Shown piece after piece: positions 8,821 to 21,375 of a DNA stretch of 64,000 nucleotides (within the stretch, counting starts at the first letter, position 1; every line of letters begins with the position of its first letter). The notes beneath the pieces were generated by a model. That model was not told the origin of the DNA and searched no databases. It worked only from the letters and a program-made list of their open reading frames with translations. A program made the position numbers and the translations under genes. The DNA is from Siphonodentalium dalli (Eukaryota; Mollusca; Scaphopoda; Gadilida; Siphonodentaliidae), in NCBI GenBank assembly GCA_032622095.1, contig CP136063.1, positions 89,817,980 through 89,881,979 of the forward strand, written 5' to 3'.

Positions 8821-11800
8821 AGGATTCCCCGGTTGCCACCATGACTCAGGATACGGCAGCCGATTTAGTAACGAAAAGTGCTATTTTGACACCCCATGCA
8901 CGACTTCAGCCCAATTTTAGAAAATTTGGAAGGGGCTGCATGGTCGCGTGACTTTCCTATAGTTGCCCGCGGGGTGGCACCGCACGAAAATACAAGGATT
9001 CCCGGGTTGCCACCATGACTCAGGATACGTCAGCCGATTTAGTAACGAAAAGTGCTATTTTGACACCCCATGCACGACTTCAGCCCAATTTTAGAAAATT
9101 TGGAAGGGGCTGCATGGTCGCGTGACTTTCATATAGTTGCCCGCGTGGTGGCACCGCACGAAAATACAAGGATTCCCGGGTTGCCACCATGACTCAGGAT
9201 ACGGCAGCCGATTTAGTAACGAAAAGTGCTATTTTGACACCCCATGCACGACTTCAGCCCAATTTTAGAAAATTTGGAAGGGGCTGCATGGTCGCGTGAC
9301 TTTCCTATAGTTGCCCGCGGGGTGGCACCGCACGAAAATACAAGGATTCCCGGGTTGCCACCATGACTCAGGATACGGCAGCCGATTTAATAACGAAAAG
9401 TGCTATTTTGACACCCCATGCACGACTTTAGCTCAATTTTAGAAAATTTGGAAGGGGCTGCATGGTCGCGTGACTTTCCTATAGTTGCCCGCGGGGTGGC
9501 ACCGCACGAAAATACAAGGATTCCCGGGTTGCCACCATGACTCAGGATACGGCAGCCGATTTAATAACGAAAAGTGCTATTTTGACACCCCATGCACGAC
9601 TTCAGCCCAATTTTAGAAAATTTGGAAGGGGCTGCATGGTCGCGTGACTTTCCTATAGTTGCCCGCGGCGTGGCACCGCACGAAAATACAAGGATTCCCG
9701 GGTTGCCACCATGACTCAGGATACGGCAGCCGATTTAGTAACGAAAAGTGCTATTTTGACACCCCATGCACGACTTCAGCCCATTTTTAGAAAATTTGGA
9801 AGGGGCTGCATGGTCGCGTGACTTTCCTATAGTTGCCCGCGGGGTGGCACCGCACGAAAATACAAGGATTCCCGGGTTGCCACCATGACTCAGGATACGG
9901 CAGCCGATTTAGTAACGAAAAGTGCTATTTTGACACCCCATGCACGACTTCAGCCCAATTTTATAAAATTTGGAAGGGGCTGCATGGTCGCGTGACTTTC
10001 CTATAGTTGCCCGCGGGGTGGCACCGCACGAAAATACAAGGATTCCCGGGTTGCCGCCATGACTCAGGATACGGCAGCCGATTTAGTAACGAAAAGTGCT
10101 ATTTTGACACCCCATGCACGACTTCAGCCCAATTTTAGAAAATTTGGAAGGGGCTGCATGGTCGCGTGACTTTCCTATAGTTGCCCGCGGGGTGGCACCG
10201 CACGAAAATACAAGGATTCCCGGGTTGCCACCATGACTCAGGATACGGCAGCCGATTTAGTAACGAAAAGTGCTATTTTGACACCCCATGCACGACTTCA
10301 GCCCAATTTTATAAAATTTGGAAGGGGCTGCATGGTCGCGTGACTTTCCTATAGTTGCCCGCGGGGTGGCACCGCACGAAAATACAAGGATTCCCGGGTT
10401 GCCACCATGACTCAGGATACGGCAGCCGATTTAGTAACGAAAAGTGCTATTTTGACACCCCATGCACGACTTCAGCCCAATTTTAGAAAATTTGGAAGGG
10501 GCTGCATGGTCGCGTGACTTTCATATAGTTGCCCGCGGGGTGGCACCGCACGAAAATACAAGGATTCCCCGGTTGCCACCATGACTCAGGATACGGCAGC
10601 CGATTTAGTAACGAAAAGTGCTATTTTGACACCCCATGCACGACTTCAGCCCAATTTTAGAAAATTTGGAAGGGGCTGCATGGTCGCGTGACTTTCATAT
10701 AGTTGCCCGCGTGGTGGCACCGCACGAAAATACAAGGATTCCCGGGTTGCCACCATGACTCAGGATACGGCAGCCGATTTAGTAACGAAAAGTGCTATTT
10801 TGACACCCCATGCACGACTTCAGCCCAATTTTAGAAAATTTGGAAGGGGCTGCATGGTCGCGTGACTTTCCTATAGTTGCCCGCGGGGTGGCACCGCACG
10901 AAAATACAAGGATTCCCGGGTTGCCACCATGACTCAGGATACGGCAGCCGATTTAATAACGAAAAGTGCTATTTTGACACCCCATGCACGACTTTAGCTC
11001 AATTTTAGAAAATTTGGAAGGGGCTGCATGGTCGCGTGACTTTCCTATAGTTGCCCGCGGGGTGGCACCGCACGAAAATACAAGGATTCCCGGGTTGCCA
11101 CCATGACTCAGGATACGGCAGCCGATTTAATAACGAAAAGTGCTATTTTGACACCCCATGCACGACTTCAGCCCAATTTTAGAAAATTTGGAAGGGGCTG
11201 CATGGTCACGTGACTTTCCTATAGTTGCCCGCGGCGTGGCACCGCACGAAAATACAAGGATTCCCGGGTTGCCACCATGACTCAGGATACGGCAGCCGAT
11301 TTAGTAACGAAAAGTGCTATTTTGACACCCCATGCACGACTTCAGCCCAATTTTAGAAAATTTGGAAGGGGCTGCATGGTCGCGTGACTTTCCTATAGTT
11401 GCCCGCGGGGTGGCACCGCACGAAAATACAAGGATTCCCGGGTTGCCACCATGACTCAGGATACGGCAGCCGATTTAGTAACGAAAAGTGCTATTTTGAC
11501 ACCCCATGCACGACTTCAGCCCAATTTTATAAAATTTGGAAGGGGCTGCATGGTCGCGTGACTTTCCTATAGTTGCCCGCGGGGTGGCACCGCACGAAAA
11601 TACAAGGATTCCCGGGTTGCCGCCATGACTCAGGATACGGCAGCCGATTTAGTAACGAAAAGTGCTATTTTGACACCCCATGCACGACTTCAGCCCAATT
11701 TTAGAAAATTTGGAAGGGGCTGCATGGTCGCGTGACTTTCCTATAGTTGCCCGCGGGGTCGCACCGCACGAAAATACAAGGATTCCCGGGTTGCCACCAT

Positions 11801-12620
11801 GACTCAGGATACGGCAGCCGATTTAGTAACGAAAAGTGCTATTTTGACACCCCATGCACGACTTCAGCCCAATTTTATAAAATTTGGAAGGGGCTGCATG
11901 GTCGCGTGACTTTCCTATAGTTGCCCGCGGGGTGGCACCGCACGAAAATACAAGGATTCCCGGGTTGCCACCATGACTCAGGATACGGCAGCCGATTTAG
12001 TAACGAAAAGTGCTATTTTGACACCCCATGCACGACTTCAGCCCAATTTTAGAAAATTTGGAAGGGGCTGCATGGTCGCGTGACTTTCATATAGTTGCCC
12101 GCGGGGTGGCACCGCACGAAAATACAAGGATTCCCCGGTTGCCACCATGACTCAGGATACGGCAGCCGATTTAGTAACGAAAAGTGCTATTTTGACACCC
12201 CATGCACGACTTCAGCCCAATTTTAGAAAATTTGGAAGGGGCTGCATGGTCGCGTGACTTTCCTATAGTTGCCCGCGGGGTGGCACCGCACGAAAATACA
12301 AGGATTCCCGGGTTGCCACCATGACTCAGGATACGGCAGCCGATTTAGTAACGAAAAGTGCTATTTTGACACCCCATGCACGACTTCAGCCCAATTTTAG
12401 AAAATTTGGAAGGGGCTGCATGGTCGCGTGACTTTCATATAGTTGCCCGCGTGGTGGCACCGCACGAAAATACAAGGATTCCCGGGTTGCCACCATGACT
12501 CAGGATACGGCAGCCGATTTAGTAACGAAAAGTGCTATTTTGACACCCCATGCACGACTTCAGCCCAATTTTAGAAAATTTGGAAGGGGCTGCATGGTCG
12601 CGTGACTTTCATATAGTTGC
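8821..12620 (+). repeat. 9/10-monomer higher-order units in left half
   Basis: Rare variants recur at 1566 bp (9 x 174) or 1740 bp (10 x 174). ACTTTAGCTC occurs at 9425/10991, CCGCGGCGTGG at 9663/11229, CCGCGTGGTGG at 9141/10707/12447, and AGGATTCCCCGG at 8821/10561/12127. The left half therefore has a different, shorter higher-order period from the right half. Confidence 0.85.
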
Positions 12621-13074
12621 CCGCGGGGTGGCACCGCACGAAAATACAAGGATTCCCGGGTTGCCACCATGACTCAGGATACGGCAGCCGATTTTGTAAC
12701 GAAAAGTGCTATTTTGACACCCCATGCACGACTTCAGCCCAATTTTTGAAAATTTGGAAGGGACTGCATGGTCGCGTGACTTTCATATAGTTGCCCGCGG
12801 GGTGGCACCGCACGAAAATACAAGGATTCCCGGGTTGCCACCATGACTCAGGATACGGCAGCCGATTTAGTAACGAAAAGTGCTATTTTGACACCCCATG
12901 CACGACTTCAGCCCAATTTTAGAAAATTTGGAAGGGGCTGCATGGTCGCGTGACTTTCCTATAATTGCCCGCGGGGTGGCACCGCACGAAAATACAAGGA
13001 TTCCCGGGTTGCCACCATGACTCAGGATACGGCAGCCGATTTAGTAACGAAAAGTGCTATTTTGACACCCCATG

Positions 13075-15682
13075 CACGACTTTAGCCCAATTTTAGAAAA
13101 TTTGGAAGGGGCTGCATGGTCGCGTGACTTTCCTATAGTTGCCCGCGGGGTGGCACCGCACGAAAATACAAGGATTCCCGGGTTGCCACCATGACTCAGG
13201 ATACGGCAGCCGATTTAGTAACGAAAAGTGCTATTTTGACACCCCATGCACGACTTCAGCCCAATTTTAGAAAATTTGGAAAGGGCTGCATGGTCGCGTG
13301 ACTTTCATATAGTTGCCCGCGGGGTGGCACCGCACGAAAATACAAGGATTCCCGGGTTGCCACCATGACTCAGGATACGGCAGCCGATTTAGTAACGAAA
13401 AGTGCTATTTTGACACCCCATGCACGACTTCAGCCCAATTTTAGAAAATTTGGAAGGGGCTGCATGGTCGCGTGACTTTCCTATAGTTGCCCGCGGGTGG
13501 CACCGCACGAAAATACAAGGATTCCCGGGTTGCCACCATGACTCAGGATACGGCAGCCGATTTAGTAACGAAAAGTGCTATTTTGACACCCCATGCACGA
13601 CTTCAGCCCAATTTTATAAAATTTGGAAGGGGCTGCATGGTCGCGTGACTTTCCTATAGTTGCCCGCGGCGTGGCACCGCACGAAAATACAAGGATTCCC
13701 GGGTTGCCACCATGACTCAGGATACGGCAGCCGATTTAGTAACGAAAAGTGCTATTTTGACACCCCATGCACGACTTCAGCCCAATTTTAGAAAATTTGG
13801 AAGGGGCTGCATGGTCGCGTGACTTTCATATAGTTGCCAGCGTGGTGGCACCGCACGAAAATACAAGGATTCCCGGGTTGCCACCATGACTCAGGATACG
13901 GCAGCCGATTTAGTAACGAAAAGTGCTATTTTGACACCCCATGCACGACTTCAGCCCAATTTTAGAAAATTTGGAAGGGGCTGCATGGTCGCGTGACTTT
14001 CATATAGTTGCCCGCGTGGTGGCACCGCACGAAAATACAAGGATTCCCGGGTTGCCACCATGACTCAGGATACGGCAGCCGATTTAGTAACGAAAAGTGC
14101 TATTTTGACACCCCATGCACGACTTCAGCCCAATTTTAGAAAATTTGGAAGGGGCTGCATGGTCGCGTGACTTTCATATAGTTGCCCGCGGGGTGGCACC
14201 GCACGAAAATACAAGGATTCCCGGGTTGCCACCATGACTCAGGATACGGCAGCCGATTTAGTAACGAAAAGTGCTATTTTGACACCCCATGCACGACTTC
14301 AGCCCAATTTTAGAAAATTTGGAAGGGGCTGCATGGTCGCGTGACTTTCCTATAGTTGCCCGCGGGTGGCATCGCACGAAAATACAAGGATTCCCGGGTT
14401 GCCACCATGACTCAGGATACGGCAGCCGATTTAGTAACGAAAAGTGCTATTTTGACACCCCATGCACGACTTCAGCCCAATTTTAGAAAATTTGGAAGGG
14501 GCTGCATGGTCGCGTGACTTTCCTATAGTTGCCCGCGGGGTGGCACCGCACGAAAATACAAGGATTCCCGGGTTGCCACCATGACTCAGGAAACGGCAGC
14601 CGATTTAGTAACGAAAAGTGCTATTTTGACACCCCATGCACGACTTCAGCCCAATTTTAGAAAATTTGGAAGGGGCTGCATGGTCGCGTGACTTTCCTAT
14701 AGTTGCCCGCGGGGTGGCACCGCACGAAAATACAAGGATTCCCGGGTTGCCACCATGACTCAGGATACGGCAGCCGATTTAGTAACGAAAAGTGCTATTT
14801 TGACACCCCATGCACGACTTCAGCCCAATTTTAGAAAATTTGGAAGGGGCTGCATGGTCGCGTGACTTTCATATAGTTGCCCGCGGGGTGGCACCGCACG
14901 AAAATACAAGGATTCCCGGGTTGCCACCATGACTCAGGATACGGCAGCCGATTTAGTAACGAAAGGTGCTATTTTGACACCCCATGCACGACTTCAGCCC
15001 AATTTTAGAAAATTTGGAAGGGGCTGCATGGTCGCGTGACTTTCCTATAGTTGCCCGCGGGGTGGCACCGCACGAAAATACAAGGATTCCCGGGTTGCCA
15101 CCATGACTCAGGATACGGCAGCCGATTTAGTAACGAAAAGTGCTATTTTGACACCCCATGCACGACTTCAGCCCAATTTTTGAAAATTTGGAAGGGACTG
15201 CATGGTCGCGTGACTTTCATATAGTTGCCCGCGGGGTGGCACCGCACGAAAATACAAGGATTCCCGGGTTGCCACCATGACTCAGGATACGGCAGCCGAT
15301 TTAGTAACGAAAAGTGCTATTTTGACACCCCATGCACGACTTCAGCCCAATTTTTGAAAATTTGGAAGGGGCTGCATGGTCGCGTGACTTTCCTATAGTT
15401 GCCCGCGGGGTGGCACCGCACGAAAATACAAGGATTCCCGGGTTGCCACCATGACTCAGGATACGGCAGCCGATTTAGTAACGAAAAGTGCTATTTTGAC
15501 ACCCCATGCACGACTTCAGCCCAATTTTTGAAAATTTGGAAGGGACTGCATGGTCGCGTGACTTTCATATAGTTGCCCGCGGGGTGGCACCGCACGAAAA
15601 TACAAGGATTCCCGGGTTGCCACCATGACTCAGGATACGGCAGCCGATTTAGTAACGAAAAGTGCTATTTTGACACCCCATG
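13075..15682 (+). repeat. 15-monomer higher-order unit, copy 1
   Basis: Diagnostic single-base variants recur exactly 2608 bp apart: ACTTTAGCCC at 13081/15689, GGCATCGC at 14368/16976, GAAAGGTGCT at 14961/17569, AGGGACTGC at 15193/17801. 2608 equals 15 x 174 minus 2, matching the two 173-bp monomers it contains. Confidence 0.9.
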
Positions 15683-18464
15683 CACGACTTTAGCCCAATT
15701 TTAGAAAATTTGGAAGGGGCTGCATGGTCGCGTGACTTTCCTATAGTTGCCCGCGGGGTGGCACCGCACGAAAATACAAGGATTCCCGGGTTGCCACCAT
15801 GACTCAGGATACGGCAGCCGATTTAGTAACGAAAAGTGCTATTTTGACACCCCATGCACGACTTCAGCCCAATTTTAGAAAATTTGGAAAGGGCTGCATG
15901 GTCGCGTGACTTTCATATAGTTGCCCGCGGGGTGGCACCGCACGAAAATACAAGGATTCCCGGGTTGCCACCATGACTCAGGATACGGCAGCCGATTTAG
16001 TAACGAAAAGTGCTATTTTGACACCCCATGCACGACTTCAGCCCAATTTTAGAAAATTTGGAAGGGGCTGCATGGTCGCGTGACTTTCCTATAGTTGCCC
16101 GCGGGTGGCACCGCACGAAAATACAAGGATTCCCGGGTTGCCACCATGACTCAGGATACGGCAGCCGATTTAGTAACGAAAAGTGCTATTTTGACACCCC
16201 ATGCACGACTTCAGCCCAATTTTATAAAATTTGGAAGGGGCTGCATGGTCGCGTGACTTTCCTATAGTTGCCCGCGGCGTGGCACCGCACGAAAATACAA
16301 GGATTCCCGGGTTGCCACCATGACTCAGGATACGGCAGCCGATTTAGTAACGAAAAGTGCTATTTTGACACCCCATGCACGACTTCAGCCCAATTTTAGA
16401 AAATTTGGAAGGGGCTGCATGGTCGCGTGACTTTCATATAGTTGCCCGCGTGGTGGCACCGCACGAAAATACAAGGATTCCCGGGTTGCCACCATGACTC
16501 AGGATACGGCAGCCGATTTAGTAACGAAAAGTGCTATTTTGACACCCCATGCACGACTTCAGCCCAATTTTAGAAAATTTGGAAGGGGCTGCATGGTCGC
16601 GTGACTTTCATATAGTTGCCCGCGTGGTGGCACCGCACGAAAATACAAGGATTCCCGGGTTGCCACCATGACTCAGGATACGGCAGCCGATTTAGTAACG
16701 AAAAGTGCTATTTTGACACCCCATGCACGACTTCAGCCCAATTTTAGAAAATTTGGAAGGGGCTGCATGGTCGCGTGACTTTCATATAGTTGCCCGCGGG
16801 GTGGCACCGCACGAAAATACAAGGATTCCCGGGTTGCCACCATGACTCAGGATACGGCAGCCGATTTAGTAACGAAAAGTGCTATTTTGACACCCCATGC
16901 ACGACTTCAGCCCAATTTTAGAAAATTTGGAAGGGGCTGCATGGTCGCGTGACTTTCCTATAGTTGCCCGCGGGTGGCATCGCACGAAAATACAAGGATT
17001 CCCGGGTTGCCACCATGACTCAGGATACGGCAGCCGATTTAGTAACAAAAAGTGCTATTTTGACACCCCATGCACGACTTCAGCCCAATTTTAGAAAATT
17101 TGGAAGGGGCTGCATGGTCGCGTGACTTTCCTATAGTTGCCCGCGGGGTGGCACCGCACGAAAATACAAGGATTCCCGGGTTGCCACCATGACTCAGGAA
17201 ACGGCAGCCGATTTAGTAACGAAAAGTGCTATTTTGACACCCCATGCACGACTTCAGCCCAATTTTAGAAAATTTGGAAGGGGCTGCATGGTCGCGTGAC
17301 TTTCCTATAGTTGCCCGCGGGGTGGCACCGCACGAAAATACAAGGATTCCCGGGTTGCCACCATGACTCAGGATACGGCAGCCGATTTAGTAACGAAAAG
17401 TGCTATTTTGACACCCCATGCACGACTTCAGCCCAATTTTAGAAAATTTGGAAGGGGCTGCATGGTCGCGTGACTTTCATATAGTTGCCCGCGGGGTGGC
17501 ACCGCACGAAAATACAAGGATTCCCGGGTTGCCACCATGACTCAGGATACGGCAGCCGATTTAGTAACGAAAGGTGCTATTTTGACACCCCATGCACGAC
17601 TTCAGCCCAATTTTAGAAAATTTGGAAGGGGCTGCATGGTCGCGTGACTTTCCTATAGTTGCCCGCGGGGTGGCACCGCACGAAAATACAAGGATTCCCG
17701 GGTTGCCACCATGACTCAGGATACGGCAGCCGATTTAGTAACGAAAAGTGCTATTTTGACACCCCATGCACGACTTCAGCCCAATTTTTGAAAATTTGGA
17801 AGGGACTGCATGGTCGCGTGACTTTCATATAGTTGCCCGCGGGGTGGCACCGCACGAAAATACAAGGATTCCCGGGTTGCCACCATGACTCAGGATACGG
17901 CAGCCGATTTAGTAACGAAAAGTGCTATTTTGACACCCCATGCACGACTTCAGCCCAATTTTTGAAAATTTGGAAGGGGCTGCATGGTCGCGTGACTTTC
18001 CTATAGTTGCCCGCGGGGTGGCACCGCACGAAAATACAAGGATTCCCGGGTTGCCACCATGACTCGGGATACGGCAGCCGATTTAGTAACGAAAAGTGCT
18101 ATTTTGACACCCCATGCACGACTTCAGCCCAATTTTTGAAAATTTGGAAGGGACTGCATGGTCGCGTGACTTTCATATAGTTGCCCGCGGGGTGGCACCG
18201 CACGAAAATACAAGGATTCCCGGGTTGCCACCATGACTCAGGATACGGCAGCCGATTTAGTAACGAAAAGTGCTATTTTGACACCCCATGCACGACTTCA
18301 GCCCAATTTTTGAAAATTTGGAAGGGGCTGCATGGTCGCGTGACTTTCCTATAGTTGCCCGCGGGGTGGCACCGCACGAAAATACAAGGATTCCCGGGTT
18401 GCCACCATGACTCAGGATACGGCAGCCGATTTAGTAACGAAAAGTGCTATTTTGACACCCCATG
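15683..18464 (+). repeat. 15/16-monomer higher-order unit, copy 2
   Basis: This copies 13075-15682 at +2608 until about 18290, then carries one extra monomer (a further AATTTTTGAAAA variant) before the ACTTTAGCCC variant returns near 18471. The spacing between that variant and its previous copy is 2782 bp (16 x 174 minus 2), an unequal-exchange footprint. Confidence 0.85.
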
Positions 18465-19153
18465 CACGACTTTAGCCCAATTTTAGAAAATTTGGAAGGG
18501 GCTGCATGGTCGCGTGACTTTCCTATAGTTGCCCGCGGGGTTGCACCGCACGAAAATACAAGGATTCCCGGGTTGCCACCATGACTCAGGATACGGCAGC
18601 CGATTTAGTAACGAAAAGTGCTATTTTGACACCCCATGCACGACTTCAGCCCAATTTTAGAAAATTTGGAAGGGGCTGCATGGTCGCGTGACTTTCATAT
18701 AGTTGCCCGCGGGGTGGCACCGCACGAAAATACAAGGATTCCCGGGTTGCCACCATGACTCAGGATACGGCAGCCGATTTAGTAACGAAAAGTGCTATTT
18801 TGACACCCCATGCACGACTTCAGCCCAATTTTAGAAAATTTGGAAGGGGCTGCATGGTCGCGTGACTTTCATATAGTTGCCCGCGGGGTGGCACCGCACG
18901 AAAATACAAGGATTCCCGGGTTGCCACCATGACTCAGGATACGGCAGCCGATTTAGTAACGAAAAGTGCTATTTTGACACCCCATGCACGACTTCAGTCC
19001 AATTTTAGAAAATTTGGAAGGGGCTGCATGGTCGCGTGACTTTCCTATAGTTGCCCGCGGGGTGGCACCGCACGAAAATACAAGGATTCCCGGGTTGCCA
19101 CCATGACTCAGGATACGGCAGCCGATTTAGTAACGAAAAGTGTAATTTTAGGA

Positions 19154-19186
19154 GAATAGGGAACTGGGAACTGGGAACTGGGAACG
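19154..19186 (+). repeat. 7-bp minisatellite at array end
   Basis: GGGAACT is repeated about four times just after the last, truncated satellite monomer, then GAATTCATGGAGCTC. Confidence 0.85.
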
Positions 19187-19191
19187 GAATT

Positions 19192-19543
19192 CATGGAGCT
19201 CCCATCAAAGCTCAGTGTGATCAGATATCGAATTTATTTTTTCTCGAAATGTATAATTATTTGTGGCCCAGAAAGGAGCCGTCAAACCGATGGTCTCGGA
19301 CAAAATTGCATATGAAGATGGATAACTCTAAAATCAAGTGGTAATACGACCAAATTTCGTGATACGGCCATATTTCGTTGAACAACATGTTGATAAATAA
19401 CACGTTTTGGGAAATTTTATACAATAGTTGACAGCAGTTAGCATTATTTTGTTGTCATTAATCCATTCTAATAACAAAAGCGTATTTTAATTATATGTTG
19501 TTGTGGTTGTAACTTGATGATATCTAATCAGATTGAGTACCTT
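19192..19543 (-). mobile_element. TTAA MITE family D, truncated
   Basis: TCAGTGTGATCAGATATCGA, AAAATCAAGTGG, CGTTGAACAA and ATTGAGTACCT|TTAA match the right-hand portion of the element at 40592-41389. The left arm is missing at the satellite side. Confidence 0.7.
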
Positions 19544-19661
19544 TAAAAACAAATTGAGGAGATGACTAAAACTAGGGTCGGGGTGATGTATATCTAGCAA
19601 TTTTGTTGTTTATTGGCCTAAGTGTATAATGGAAATATGGAAGCATGCAGTAAAAATGTAC

Positions 19662-20025
19662 CTGAATCTGGATCGGTGGCTGTAAACTGTATCAAGGGAA
19701 CTCCCACATCGGAATCAGCTGACAGAGATACCTCTGCTGCAGCGGGTGTCACAATCGGTTTGTTGTCGTTAATGTCGGTCGTTACCACGGTAACCGTCTT
19801 CTGATCCGTCAGTCCACCCAAATCTTTCACCTCTATGACCAAAGTGACCGAGGCGGGACATCCGGCTTCCAGATCGCATACCCTTGTCAGAGACAGTGTG
19901 CCGGTAGTTGGAAGTATGGTGTAGTAAGTTCCTGGGTTGCTAACGGCGACGATGGAGAATTCCAGGTTGCCCACATCACTTAGATCTGGGTCTGTTGCAG
20001 TAAAGGTGGCCAATGTGTGTGGTAT
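19662..20025 (-). CDS. Cadherin-like gene, exon 8 (last seen)
   Basis: This is a 364-nt exon. The acceptor is TTTTGTAG before 20025 and the donor GTACAT follows 19662. It starts in phase 0 (Ile-Pro-His-Thr) and ends in phase 1. It encodes almost a whole cadherin repeat: LATFTATDPDLSD, a G-T-L-S-L turn, VTLVIEVKDLGGL and the canonical linker DINDNKP. It then starts the next repeat, ending FTATDPDS. Because it stops inside a repeat and is followed by a good donor, more exons must follow, but none was found between 19.66 kb and the left edge. The next intron therefore probably holds the whole 174-bp satellite array. Confidence 0.92.
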
Positions 20026-20085
20026 CTACAAAATCATACATTCATTGCGTTGTTGGCCTGTTTATTTCAATGGAATCAGCATTAA

Positions 20086-20585
20086 AGATACGGGTGGCGT
20101 TGGTTTTGGGTATTCACCTCCGTCAAAAACCGCCATAAACAGAAGAAATAGTAAGATATAGAGAGACTTTGTTCTTATGCCAATCAGAATATGGCATAAT
20201 CAGTATTGTCAATTTTTCCCCATTTGTCATGTAAACAAAAGCAAAAAACGTTACGTTTCCTGGCTTTTGTTTAGATCCGGATATGGTAAACATAAAGAGC
20301 TTTATTTGTTTTCCTGATATGGAAATAATAAAGAGCGTTTATATCAGTTTTGTGTGATTAACCAATAGAATTGCGCTGTGTTATGTAAACAGAAGCACAA
20401 CTTCTGTATCACGAGCAGGTTCTTGTTTACGTACACCATCGTACGTCTTGACGACAATATACTATTTACGCGCTGATTATGTTTGGCATATGAGCGGAAC
20501 TGTATATATTTTTGTGTTCCTTCTGTTGGTGGCGATTTGAACAAATATAAATATTTCTGCAACGAACACCGCCCCGAATAGTTAT
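20086..20585 (+). mobile_element. TTAA MITE family F2
   Basis: It starts after TTAA (20082-20085) with AGATACGGGTGGCG and contains GTCAAAAACCGCCATAAACA, repeated TAAACA(A/G)AAGC words and AACACCGCCC at the right. It is related to 56878-57395. The right TTAA is eroded. It begins 60 bp upstream of the acceptor of cadherin exon 8. Confidence 0.65.
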
Positions 20586-20877
20586 GTAGAAGTGAATTCT
20601 GATGTGAGCTGATCCCAATTGAGGCGAAAGATCTCAACTCGCATTCTCGTTATATCACGTCGTCTCAAGGTGAAAGCATACCCTCAATGGAGTTATTCCA
20701 TATAGCCATTGCCAATAATCTATTATTCGTGACTATTCCCTATAGTGCATTTTATACTGGATTTTGCCACTACTATATATAATTATAGACGTGTTCATAA
20801 AAACCAAACAGTCATCAGGTTGATATTTTCAGAGTTCAAGCAGTTGTGAAAATAGGGGTTGTAATGCCTGACATGTA

Positions 20878-21048
20878 CAGTAATTCCCATAAGCAGAATT
20901 ATGGGTAATTTTTCAGGATTTAGTCGGAAATATGGCTTGTTGCTATTCATCGGAAAGCTTTCCTCGAGCTCCTCTCTTCCGACTAAATCATGAAAAATTA
21001 CCCATGATTCTGCTGTGGTTATGGAGTCGATTAATTAGGGCATTACTG
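20878..21048. mobile_element. Palindromic TA-flanked MITE (family E)
   Basis: CAGTAATTCCC...GGGCATTACTG is flanked by TA. The arms carry ATTATGGGTAATTTTTCAGG and GATTTAGTCGG and fold back on each other around a CTTTCCTCGAGCTC loop. TA target and CAGT ends suggest a Tc1/mariner-type non-autonomous element. Other copies: 35524, 36582, 40105, 42936, 46232, 53310. Confidence 0.8.
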
Positions 21049-21299
21049 TATATAAGGTATAGTTGTTTGAACAATCAGAGAAACCGATGTCACAATGCAT
21101 GAATTGATGGGATTAATGATCAGTTATACATATATTCCATTTGAATTTCTTACCACAATTCACGGAGGTGAATGCGTTCAACTATAATCGATTATTAAAA
21201 CAAGAATCCCATCAGGGATGACAAGAAAACCATAGTCAGAATTAGTAACGCCCTCAAAGATAATATTATTAGGCATTTATAAAATATATTGGAGCTTTA

Positions 21300-21375
21300 A
21301 TGCCGTTGATGACACCACGAATAACACTGTTTATAAGTTATAATCAGTATTATTCGCTGTGTCATCAACCTTTTT
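21300..21375. repeat. Short foldback
   Basis: GTTGATGACACCACGAATAA pairs with a nearby TTATTCGCTGTGTCATCAAC, with about 25-bp imperfect arms and a TATAAGTTATA loop. Confidence 0.7.

Larger units (their letters stand above)
7424..19144 (+). repeat. 174-bp satellite array, about 67 copies
   Basis: A monomer containing CCGATTTAGTAACGAAAAGT, CATGCACGACTTCAGCCC, AAGGGGCTGCATGG and GGATTCCCGGGTTGCCACC repeats every 174 bp (for example 7651, 7825, 7999). Variants are 173 bp (GCGGGTGG instead of GCGGGGTGG, at 8107, 13494, 14364, 16104 and 16972) and one is shorter, near 8573. Most monomers differ by only 0-3 bases. The first copy (7424-7600) is degraded, and the array stops abruptly mid-monomer at 19144. 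Short frames encoding RTKIQGFPG-like peptides are repeat artefacts, since 174 is a multiple of three. Confidence 0.98.

Noticed and set aside
7424-19144. Repeated open frames of 60-97 residues (HRTKIQGFPG-type peptides) in the satellite
   Set aside because: They arise because 174 is a multiple of three and some 173-bp monomers shift the frame; each frame meets stops within one or two monomers, with no start context or splice signals.
7424-19144. CRISPR-like array
   Set aside because: The monomers are contiguous 174-bp tandem copies without short repeats and unique spacers, and the context is eukaryotic.
7424-19144. CENP-B box in the satellite monomer
   Set aside because: No segment of the monomer fits the NTTCGNNNNANNCGGGN pattern on either strand; centromere function cannot be claimed.
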